A DNA stretch of 5,225 nucleotides, taken from positions 1 to 5,225 of the forward strand of contig JAJUFW010000241.1 of the NCBI GenBank assembly GCA_029263555.1, given 5' to 3'. Positions within the stretch are counted from its first letter, which is position 1. Each line of letters begins with the position of its first letter. This document shows positions 1-5,225 of this stretch, piece by piece. The notes under the pieces were generated by a model. That model saw only the letters and a list, made by a program, of their open reading frames with translations, did no database searches and was not told the DNA's origin. Source of the stretch: Alphaproteobacteria bacterium (GTDB lineage: Bacteria; Pseudomonadota; Alphaproteobacteria; DSM-16000; Inquilinaceae). The position numbers and the translations under genes are program-made.

Positions 1-983
1 AGAAGATCGTCCGGACGGCAAGCGAGCTGGGCTACCGTCCGGACTCGATCGCGTATTCCCTGCGCACCCGGCGCTCGCTGACCGTGGGCGTCCTCGTTCC
101 CGACATCACCAACGTGATCTTCCCGCCGATCCTGAGAGGGATCGAGGACGGGCTGGCCGAACGCGGCTACATCGCGATCATGGTCAATACCGACAGCGAC
201 CCCCAACGGGAGACGACGCTGATCGAGACGCTTCGGGCCCGCGGGGTGGACGGTCTCATCCTGGCCAGCGTCCAGCTGCAGGATCCGGCGATCTCGCGGG
301 CGGTCGCCGACGGCATCCCGGCCGTCACGGTGAACCGCAAGGTGAACGACCCGGCGGTGTCGTCGGTCGTCCATGACGACGACACCGGCATGCGCCTAGC
401 CGTCGCGCACATGGTCGAGCTTGGCCATCGCCGCATCGCTCACATCGCCGGCCCGCAGGATCTCTCGACCGGCCTTCTCCGCTACCGGGCATTCATCAAG
501 GCGGCGAAGGAGCACGGGCTGGATCTGGACGAGGACCTGATCGTCTTCAGCCGCGGCTTCAACGAAAGCGAAGGCGAACGCAGCCTGCGCGAGCTGGCGA
601 ACCGGGGCAAGCTCTTCTCCGCCATCGTCTGCGCCAACGACCGGCTGGCGATCGGGGCGGTCGAGGGGCTTCGTTCGCTGGGCTTCGACTGTCCGGACCA
701 GGTCTCGGTCTCGGGCTACAACGACATGGCGCTTGTCGACCGGATCCAGCCGCCGCTCACCACCATCCGCATCCGGCAGTACGAGAGCGGCCTTGCCGCC
801 GCCCGGGTCCTGCTCGAGCAGTTCGAGCAGCGGCCGGATGACCGCCGGCCGAGGCATATCGTGCTGCCGGTCGAGCTGATCGTCCGCGGGTCGACGGCCC
901 CCTTGGGGCGCCTGCGCGTCCGCAGGGCGGCCGGACGCGCGGCGCCGGGACGGAACCCACCGGAAACTGAAGCCCCCGGATAG
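1..983 (+). CDS. LacI/GalR-family transcriptional regulator, 5'-truncated by the window edge
   Basis: This is a sugar- or metabolite-responsive DNA-binding regulator. The frame is open from base 3 to the TAG at 981-983, giving 326 visible residues. Visible residues 7-24 (SELGYRPDSIAYSLRTRR) are the end of the DNA-binding domain: the family's LGYRP signature and the hinge helix, whose Leu20 matches the leucine that PurR/LacI insert into the operator minor groove. About 30-35 residues with the recognition helix are missing upstream. From V28 (VGVLVPDITN) a periplasmic-binding-protein-like effector domain follows, with typical VDGLIL, ELGHRRIAHIAG, CANDRLAIGA and VSGYNDM segments, ending at VELIVRGSTAP. 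A GTG at 84 is an internal valine, not the start. A 25-residue Arg/Pro/Gly-rich tail (302-326) extends past the usual family end. The effector and target genes cannot be read here. It lies 107 bases upstream of imuA on the same strand, but the SOS promoter between them suggests separate control. The family call is firm. Confidence 0.95.
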   Translation, partial: KIVRTASELGYRPDSIAYSLRTRRSLTVGVLVPDITNVIFPPILRGIEDGLAERGYIAIMVNTDSDPQRETTLIETLRARGVDGLILASVQLQDPAISRAVADGIPAVTVNRKVNDPAVSSVVHDDDTGMRLAVAHMVELGHRRIAHIAGPQDLSTGLLRYRAFIKAAKEHGLDLDEDLIVFSRGFNESEGERSLRELANRGKLFSAIVCANDRLAIGAVEGLRSLGFDCPDQVSVSGYNDMALVDRIQPPLTTIRIRQYESGLAAARVLLEQFEQRPDDRRPRHIVLPVELIVRGSTAPLGRLRVRRAAGRAAPGRNPPETEAPG

Positions 984-1010
984 ACCGGCGAGGCTTGGCA
1001 CGGGGCAGCG

Positions 1011-1024
1011 ATCCGGCACCGGAT
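1011..1024. repeat. Short palindrome ATCCGG-CA-CCGGAT between the LacI-type gene and imuA
   Basis: Six-base arms form a perfect inverted repeat around a two-base centre, and the last base overlaps the candidate -35 hexamer of the imuA promoter. As RNA it could form only a five-pair stem with a GCAC loop, and no T-run follows, so it is a poor intrinsic terminator. It could be a repressor operator, but it lacks the central CG typical of LacI-family operators. Short palindromes of this kind arise by chance in G+C-rich DNA. The repeat is seen directly; any function is unproven. Confidence 0.3.
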
Positions 1025-1052
1025 TGACTCTCCCGGACGACCGGCGTTACGG
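1024..1052 (+). promoter_or_regulatory. Candidate sigma70-type promoter of the imuA-imuB-dnaE2 operon
   Basis: TTGACT at 1024-1029 is one mismatch from the consensus -35 hexamer. Seventeen bases later comes TTACGG (1047-1052), a weak -10. Alphaproteobacterial -10 elements are often poorly conserved, so the -35 is the stronger part of this call. Transcription would then begin near 1059, which puts the LexA box at about +5 to +19, a position where bound LexA would block initiation or clearance. The leader would be about 30 bases. The -10 assignment is tentative; mapping the RNA 5' end would settle it. Confidence 0.45.
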
Positions 1053-1087
1053 TTCCGGACGAGAACATTTCGAGAACACGTCGGTTC
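1052..1087. promoter_or_regulatory. Cluster of four phased GTTC/GAAC half-sites around the LexA box
   Basis: In addition to the two GAAC half-sites of the SOS box (1063-1066 and 1074-1077), an inverted half-site GTTC lies at 1052-1055, seven bases upstream of the first, and another GTTC lies at 1084-1087, six bases downstream of the second. Successive starts are 11, 11 and 10 bases apart, close to one helical turn, so all four would lie on roughly the same face of the DNA. Only the central pair matches the known direct-repeat consensus. The outer two may be auxiliary LexA contacts or chance. Confidence 0.3.
1063..1077 (+). promoter_or_regulatory. LexA-binding site (alphaproteobacterial SOS box)
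   Basis: GAAC-ATTTCGA-GAAC is a perfect direct repeat with seven-base spacing. Read on the other strand it is GTTC-N7-GTTC, the consensus described for LexA in Alphaproteobacteria, and it differs from the palindromic CTG-N10-CAG box of Gammaproteobacteria. It ends 13 bases before the imuA ATG, in the only sizeable gap upstream of the imu genes, which are established SOS regulon members in this class. LexA would repress the whole operon from here, with relief after RecA-stimulated LexA self-cleavage. The motif is seen directly; LexA binding is inferred from the consensus and the gene context. Confidence 0.9.
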
Positions 1088-1090
1088 ACG

Positions 1091-1828
1091 ATGCGCCAAT
1101 CGCTGCCTGCCAAAGGTTCGGCCAAGGCTGCCGTGCTGGCCGATCTCCGGCGCCGGATCGAGCGGATCGAGCGGCCGGTTTCGTCGGCGGCCGGCCTCGT
1201 GCTCGGCCTTCCGGCCTTCGACGAGGCCCTGTCCTGCGGGCTGCCCGAAGCGGCGATCCACGAGGTGATCCGCAGCGGCGAATCGGGCGACGACGCCGCG
1301 ACCGCCTTCGGCGCCGCGCTGCTGGCGCGGCTGGCGGAGCGGCGGGACGGGCACGTCCTGTGGCTGGAGGGTGGCCGCGACCTCTACCCGCCGGGTCTCC
1401 TGGTCTATGGGCTTACGCCGGACAGGCTGCTGCTGCTCCAGGGCATCCGGGGCCGGGATCTTCTGTGGGCGCTGGAGGAAGCCCTGAAAAGCGGCGCGCT
1501 GGCGGGCGTGATCGCCGAGACCGACCGCCTGCCCCCCGTTGCCGGGCGCAGGCTGCAGCTGGCCGCCGAGCAGGGCCGCACCACCGGCCTGCTGCTGCGC
1601 CCGGCACCGCAGCCGCCGGTCAGTTCCGCCCTCACCCGCTGGCGCATCACCGCCCTCGATTCGCATCTCTCCGGCCCCGGCGTCGGCCAGCCCCGCTGGC
1701 GGGTCGAGCTTCTGCACAACCGGGGCGGCAGGACCGCCGAGGGCATCGTCACCTGGACCGACCGCGGATGGCGGGAGGAAAGCGTTCCCGCCTGGGGCGA
1801 GGAGACGACGGCCCGGCGGACCGCTTGA
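1091..1828 (+). CDS. imuA: ImuA, RecA-like accessory protein of the SOS mutasome
   Basis: ImuA is a 245-residue accessory factor needed with ImuB for DnaE2-dependent translesion synthesis and induced mutagenesis; it is often annotated as SulA-like. It reads as a RecA-core relative. GLPAFDEALSCGLPEAAIHEV (40-59, with the preceding L39) matches the RecA entry strand and the ImuA-type GLP..IHE signature. VLWLEGGRDLYPPGLLVYGL (89-108) aligns with the RecA region containing its catalytic glutamate. GALAGVIAETDRL (135-147) sits at the Walker B position. At the Walker A position it has SGESGDDAATAFG (62-74), with no Gly-Lys-Thr/Ser, so ordinary P-loop ATP binding looks lost; this is an inference from manual alignment. 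ATG 1091 is the first in-frame start after the stop at 1025-1027. No Shine-Dalgarno sequence is visible before it, unlike imuB and dnaE2. It is first in the operon, directly under the LexA box, and its TGA is 12 bases before imuB. Its length suits the alphaproteobacterial family. Confidence 0.93.
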   Translation: MRQSLPAKGSAKAAVLADLRRRIERIERPVSSAAGLVLGLPAFDEALSCGLPEAAIHEVIRSGESGDDAATAFGAALLARLAERRDGHVLWLEGGRDLYPPGLLVYGLTPDRLLLLQGIRGRDLLWALEEALKSGALAGVIAETDRLPPVAGRRLQLAAEQGRTTGLLLRPAPQPPVSSALTRWRITALDSHLSGPGVGQPRWRVELLHNRGGRTAEGIVTWTDRGWREESVPAWGEETTARRTA

Positions 1829-1830
1829 GC

Positions 1831-1834
1831 GGAG
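1831..1834 (+). promoter_or_regulatory. Ribosome binding site of imuB
   Basis: GGAG lies six bases upstream of the ATG at 1841, in the 12-base gap after the imuA stop codon. It supports the chosen imuB start and independent initiation on a shared transcript, possibly helped by ribosomes that have just terminated on imuA. Confidence 0.7.
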
Positions 1835-1840
1835 CGCGCA

Positions 1841-3394
1841 ATGACGACGCCCCGATTCTGCGAACGGCGGTATCTGGCTCTCTGGCTTCCACGGTTCCCG
1901 ATCGAGCTGTGGGAGCGGCAGGACCCGTCCCTGCGCTCCCGCCCCTTCGCCCTGACCGCCCGGCTGGACGGAGGAATCCGGCTGGCCGCCGTCAACGGCA
2001 TGGCCGCGGAGCGCGGGATCGCCCCCGGCTTTTCCCTGACCGATGCCCGGGCGATCGAGCCCGGGATCGTGATCCGCGATGCCGACCCGGCCCGGGACGC
2101 CCGCGCCCTGGCCGCCCTGGCCGACTGGTGCACACGCTTCACCCCGGTGGTCGCGATCGCCGATGCCGACACCCTGATGCTGGACATCACAGGCTGCGCC
2201 CATCTGTGGGGCGGCGAGCGCGGGCTCCTGCGCGATCTTCTGGAACGTCTTGCCGGCTTCGGGCACGACGGCCGGGCGTCCATAGCCCCCACCCCCGGCG
2301 CGGCCTGGGCCCTGGCCCGTTTCGACGGGCGGAACGGGCGGATCGTCGCCGCGGGCCATCCCGCATCCCTGGAACAGGCGCTCGCCCCCTTGCCGGTGCA
2401 GGCGCTGCGCCTCGACCCGGCGACCGCATCGGCGCTCGACCGGGTCGGCCTGCGCCGGATCGGCGATCTGGCCCGGCTGCCCGCCGTCCCCCTGGCCCGC
2501 CGCTTCGGCGAAATGGTCGTCCATCGTCTCCGCCAGGCGCGAGGGGAGGCGCCGGAACCCCTGACGCCCTACCGGCCGGTGCCGCCGCACCGGGTCCGGG
2601 CCGTCTTCGCCGAGCCGCTCTGGCGTCCTGAGGATGTCGCGGACGCGACGCGGCGGCTGCTGGACCGGCTGTGCGAGGACCTGCGGCAGCGGCGCGAGGG
2701 CGCAAGGCGGGTGACGCTGGACCTGATCCATGTCGACGGCCGGGCCGACCGGCTGGAAATCGGCACGGCCGCGCCGTCCCGTCGCCCGGACGCGCTGATG
2801 CGGCTCCTCGCCCCCCGGCTGGGCGGAGCCGATCCGGGCAACGGGATCGAGGTCATGGTGCTGGCGGCCCCCGTTGCCGAGCCGCTGGCAACCGCCCAGG
2901 CCGGGCTTCTGTCCGCCGCCGACGGCACCGCCACGGAGCCGGAGAAGCTGACCGATCTGGTCGACCGGCTGGACAACCGGATCGGCCGGGTCGTGAGGCC
3001 TGAGCCGACCACGAGCCGGATCCCCGAACGAGCGGTCGTGCTGCGCCCGCCCTTCGCGCGGACCGTCGGCGCCGCACCGTCCTGCTGGCCGCTGATCGTG
3101 CCCCGGCCGCACCGCCTGATGATCCGGCCCGAGCGCATCGAGACCGTGGCCGAGGTGCCGGACGGACCGCCGGTCATGTTCCTCTGGCGCGGCACGGCCT
3201 ATCGCGTGCGGGTGGCCGACGGCCCGGAACGGCTGTCCCCCGAATGGTGGGATGCAGCCGACGACGGCCGGGCGCCGCGCGACTATTACCGCATCGAGGA
3301 TGTCGCCGGACGGCGCTTCTGGGTGTTCCGTCACGGCCTGTTCGAAACCGGCTCCCGCGTGCCGGACTGGTACCTGCACGGCTTCTTCGCCTGA
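1841..3394 (+). CDS. imuB: ImuB, catalytically dead Y-family polymerase homologue of the mutasome
   Basis: ImuB (517 residues, usual family length) is the non-catalytic hub of the mutasome; in mycobacteria it binds the beta clamp and brings ImuA' and DnaE2 together. Residues 11-22 (YLALWLPRFPIE) align with the DinB metal site DMDAFFASVE but carry Ala13 and Trp15 where the aspartates should be. The second site, DADTLMLD (108-115) against SIDEAYLD, keeps Asp110 but has Thr111 for glutamate. TGCAHLWGGE (117-126) is the ImuB form of the palm motif. A helix-hairpin-helix-like segment follows (LDRVGLRRIGDLARLP, 199-214), then a little-finger-like region (about 250-345). QAGLL (353-357) is a possible weak clamp-binding motif near where the mycobacterial motif lies. 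The conserved C-terminal region ends RDYYRIEDVAGRRFWVFR (480-497) and WYLHGFFA (510-517). ATG 1841 has a good Shine-Dalgarno; dnaE2 begins 10 bases after the TGA. The active-site reading rests on manual alignment. Confidence 0.95.
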   Translation: MTTPRFCERRYLALWLPRFPIELWERQDPSLRSRPFALTARLDGGIRLAAVNGMAAERGIAPGFSLTDARAIEPGIVIRDADPARDARALAALADWCTRFTPVVAIADADTLMLDITGCAHLWGGERGLLRDLLERLAGFGHDGRASIAPTPGAAWALARFDGRNGRIVAAGHPASLEQALAPLPVQALRLDPATASALDRVGLRRIGDLARLPAVPLARRFGEMVVHRLRQARGEAPEPLTPYRPVPPHRVRAVFAEPLWRPEDVADATRRLLDRLCEDLRQRREGARRVTLDLIHVDGRADRLEIGTAAPSRRPDALMRLLAPRLGGADPGNGIEVMVLAAPVAEPLATAQAGLLSAADGTATEPEKLTDLVDRLDNRIGRVVRPEPTTSRIPERAVVLRPPFARTVGAAPSCWPLIVPRPHRLMIRPERIETVAEVPDGPPVMFLWRGTAYRVRVADGPERLSPEWWDAADDGRAPRDYYRIEDVAGRRFWVFRHGLFETGSRVPDWYLHGFFA

Positions 3395-3400
3395 GGGGAG
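3394..3400 (+). promoter_or_regulatory. Ribosome binding site of dnaE2
   Basis: AGGGGAG begins on the last base of the imuB TGA and ends four bases before the dnaE2 ATG at 3405. It is purine-rich, a good match to the anti-Shine-Dalgarno, and the strongest such site in the operon. It fixes the dnaE2 start and suggests translational coupling with imuB. Confidence 0.75.
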
Positions 3401-3404
3401 CCCC

Positions 3405-5225
3405 ATGACCGACTATGTCGAGCTTCAGGTCACCAGCAACTTCTCGTTCCTGCGGGGGGCCTCCCATCCCCACGAGCTGGTGCTGACCGCCTCGCTGCTG
3501 GGACACCGCGCCATCGCCATCACCGACCGGAACACGCTGGCCGGGATCGTCCGGGCCCATGACGCCGCCCGGCAGGCCGGCATCCGCCTGATCGTCGGCG
3601 CCCGCCTGGACCTTCGCGACGGTCCCAGCCTGCTGTGTTTCCCGACCGACCGGGCGGCCTATGGGCGGCTGTGCCGGCTCCTGACCCTCGGCCGGCGGCG
3701 CGCGCCCAAGGGCGAATGCCTGATCGACAAGGCCGATGTCTACGAACACGCCGAAGGCCAGGTCCTGGTTGCCGTCCCGCCCGACCGGATCGACTACGCC
3801 TTTCGGGAGGATCTGGACGAATACCGCCGGCAGTTCGGCCGTGCCCTGTACCTGGCGATCGGCCATCACTATCGCGGCGACGACAGCCGGCGCCTGCACC
3901 GCCTGGCCGATCTCGCGGACAGCCTGGGCGTGCCGACCGTCGCGACCAACGACGTCCACTATCACGTGCCGGCCCGCCAGCGCCTTCAGGACGTCCTCAC
4001 CTGCATCCGCGAGAAATGCACGATCCGGGAAGCGGGCCACCGGCTGTTCGCCCATGCCGAACGGCATCTGAAGTACGGCACCGAAATGGCGCGCATCCTG
4101 CGCGGCCACGAGGACGCACTGAGGCGTACGGTCGAGATCGCCGAGCGCTGCACCTTCTCGCTCGACGAACTCCGCTACGAATATCCGGACGAGGTGACCG
4201 GGGACGGCCGAACGCCCCAGCAGCGGCTCGAGCAACTGGTCGCGGCGCATGCCGCCCGGCGCTATCCGGACGGCGTGCCGGACAAGGTCGCCGAGACCAT
4301 CGCCCGGGAGCTGGAGCTGGTCGATCAGCTGAGCTACGCGTCCTATTTCCTGACCGTCCACGACATCGTCCGCTTCGCCCAGTCCAAAGGCATCCTGTGC
4401 CAGGGCCGGGGCTCGGCCGCCAATTCGGCCATCTGCTACGTCCTGGGCATCACCTCGGTCGATCCGGCCAAGTTCGACCTCCTGTTCGAACGCTTCGTCT
4501 CGGCCGCCCGCCACGAGCCGCCCGACAGCGACGTCGATTTCGAGCATGAACGGCGCGAAGAGGTGATGCAGTACATCTATGAGAAGTACGGGCGTCACCG
4601 CGCCGGGCTGACCGCCACCGTGATCCGCTACAGGGCGCGGGGCGCCCTGCGCGACGTCGGCAAGGCGCTGGGGCTCTCGGCCGACGCCGTCAACGCGCTC
4701 AGCGGCAGCGTCTGGGGCTGGGGCCACGCCCCTTTGGAGGACGAGCGGGCACGCGAGGCCGGGCTGGACCCGTCCGACCGGACGGTCCGGCTGACCCTCG
4801 ACCTGGCTGAGGAGCTCATGGGCTTTCCGCGCCACCTGTCGCAGCATGTCGGCGGCTTCGTCATCACCCGCGGGCGGCTGGACGAGGTGGTGCCGGTCGA
4901 GAACGCCGCCATGGCCGGCCGGACGGTCATCCAGTGGGACAAGGACGATCTGGATGTCCTGCGCATGATCAAGGTCGACGTGCTGGCGCTCGGCATGCTG
5001 TCCTGCCTCAGGCGCGGCTTCGACCTGCTGGAGCGCCATCACGGCCAGCGGCACACGCTTTTCTCCATCCCCCAGGACGACCCGGCCACCTATGAGATGC
5101 TGTCCCGCGGCGACAGCATCGGCGTCTTCCAGGTCGAAAGCCGGGCGCAGATGTCGATGCTGCCCCGCCTCAAGCCCAAGACCTTCTACGATCTCGTGAT
5201 CGAGGTCGCCATCGTGCGGCCGGGC
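3405..5225 (+). CDS. dnaE2: DnaE2 (ImuC), error-prone DNA polymerase III alpha subunit, 3'-truncated by the window edge
   Basis: DnaE2 is the C-family polymerase that extends DNA across lesions in the SOS mutasome. The frame runs from ATG 3405 through 607 codons with no stop and is cut at VRPG, inside the alpha-subunit RPGP motif; full family members are about 1,000-1,150 residues. The N-terminal PHP domain has VTSNFSFLRGASHP (9-22) where replicative DnaE has HxH, so two metal-binding histidines are replaced, as is typical of DnaE2; ATNDVHYH (180-187) is a later PHP motif. The palm has GRGSAANS (334-341) and FDLLFERF. The catalytic aspartates appear intact: PDSDVDFEHERREEV (373-387) supplies Asp376 and Asp378, matching E. 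coli Asp401/Asp403, and KVDVLALG (523-530) supplies Asp525, matching Asp555. HVGGFVI and GVFQVESR are also family signatures. The FEHERREEV form separates it from replicative DnaE. The thumb, C-terminal HhH and OB domains lie beyond the window. It is the third gene of the operon, 10 bases after imuB. Confidence 0.96.
   Translation, partial: MTDYVELQVTSNFSFLRGASHPHELVLTASLLGHRAIAITDRNTLAGIVRAHDAARQAGIRLIVGARLDLRDGPSLLCFPTDRAAYGRLCRLLTLGRRRAPKGECLIDKADVYEHAEGQVLVAVPPDRIDYAFREDLDEYRRQFGRALYLAIGHHYRGDDSRRLHRLADLADSLGVPTVATNDVHYHVPARQRLQDVLTCIREKCTIREAGHRLFAHAERHLKYGTEMARILRGHEDALRRTVEIAERCTFSLDELRYEYPDEVTGDGRTPQQRLEQLVAAHAARRYPDGVPDKVAETIARELELVDQLSYASYFLTVHDIVRFAQSKGILCQGRGSAANSAICYVLGITSVDPAKFDLLFERFVSAARHEPPDSDVDFEHERREEVMQYIYEKYGRHRAGLTATVIRYRARGALRDVGKALGLSADAVNALSGSVWGWGHAPLEDERAREAGLDPSDRTVRLTLDLAEELMGFPRHLSQHVGGFVITRGRLDEVVPVENAAMAGRTVIQWDKDDLDVLRMIKVDVLALGMLSCLRRGFDLLERHHGQRHTLFSIPQDDPATYEMLSRGDSIGVFQVESRAQMSMLPRLKPKTFYDLVIEVAIVRPG

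Noticed and set aside
84..86. GTG as the start of the LacI-type gene
   Set aside because: The frame is open upstream to the window edge and encodes the conserved LGYRP and hinge-helix residues, so this codon is an internal valine.
332..347. GAAC-N8-GAAC inside the LacI-type gene as a second LexA box
   Set aside because: The spacing is eight bases rather than seven and it lies within coding sequence, so it does not match the consensus.
1024..2631. Plus-strand open frame of 535 codons starting inside the promoter region
   Set aside because: It overlaps imuA and imuB in another frame and its translation is low-complexity Arg/Pro/Ala/Gly; its start falls upstream of the LexA box at the -35 element.
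716..3406. Very long open frame (896 codons) on the minus strand across the LacI-type gene, imuA and imuB
   Set aside because: It lies opposite three strongly recognisable plus-strand genes. Its translation is rich in Gly, Pro, Arg and Gln with no recognisable domain, as expected for the antisense shadow of G+C-rich codons.
3174..5054. Long open frame (626 codons) on the minus strand opposite imuB and dnaE2
   Set aside because: It mirrors the third-position bias of dnaE2, has no recognisable domain, and no plausible start signal was noted. The plus-strand DnaE2 reading matches the family throughout.
1..5225. tRNA or rRNA genes, CRISPR arrays, insertion sequences or attachment sites
   Set aside because: I saw no clustered direct repeats, transposase-like protein, terminal inverted repeats or RNA-gene signatures; apart from the 107-base gap at 984-1090 the window is filled by the four genes.

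Overview
The window is very G+C-rich (by eye about two thirds or more G+C; not counted), densely coding, and every gene I can support lies on the + strand. Three things point to an alphaproteobacterium: the gene order imuA-imuB-dnaE2, the sequence type of these three proteins, and a perfect GAAC-N7-GAAC direct repeat just before imuA, which is the alphaproteobacterial form of the LexA (SOS) box. I cannot name a genus from this sequence.

Layout: (1) 1-983 is the 3' part of a LacI/GalR-family transcriptional regulator whose helix-turn-helix start is cut off by the window edge. (2) 984-1090 is a 107-base intergenic region holding a short palindrome, a candidate sigma70-type promoter, the LexA box, and two further GAAC/GTTC half-sites in near-helical phase with it. 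(3) 1091-1828 is imuA, a RecA-like accessory protein. (4) 1841-3394 is imuB, a Y-family polymerase homologue that lacks most of the catalytic carboxylates. (5) 3405-5225 is the first 607 codons of dnaE2 (imuC), an error-prone C-family DNA polymerase, running off the window end.

The three imu genes are separated by only 12 and 10 bases, and imuB and dnaE2 each have a good Shine-Dalgarno sequence, so they are almost certainly one operon. From what is known in Caulobacter and Mycobacterium, they form the DNA-damage-induced mutasome. DnaE2 does the synthesis across lesions, ImuB is a catalytically dead hub that contacts the sliding clamp and the partners, and ImuA is a RecA-like accessory factor. 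LexA bound at the box would keep the operon off until RecA-stimulated LexA cleavage after DNA damage. The LacI-family gene upstream is probably unrelated in function; its targets are not visible here.

I found no undescribed system. The core is a known SOS mutagenesis cassette. The points most worth checking are the extra half-sites around the LexA box, the weak translation start of imuA compared with its partners, and the arginine/proline-rich tail of the LacI-type protein with its overlapping hairpins.
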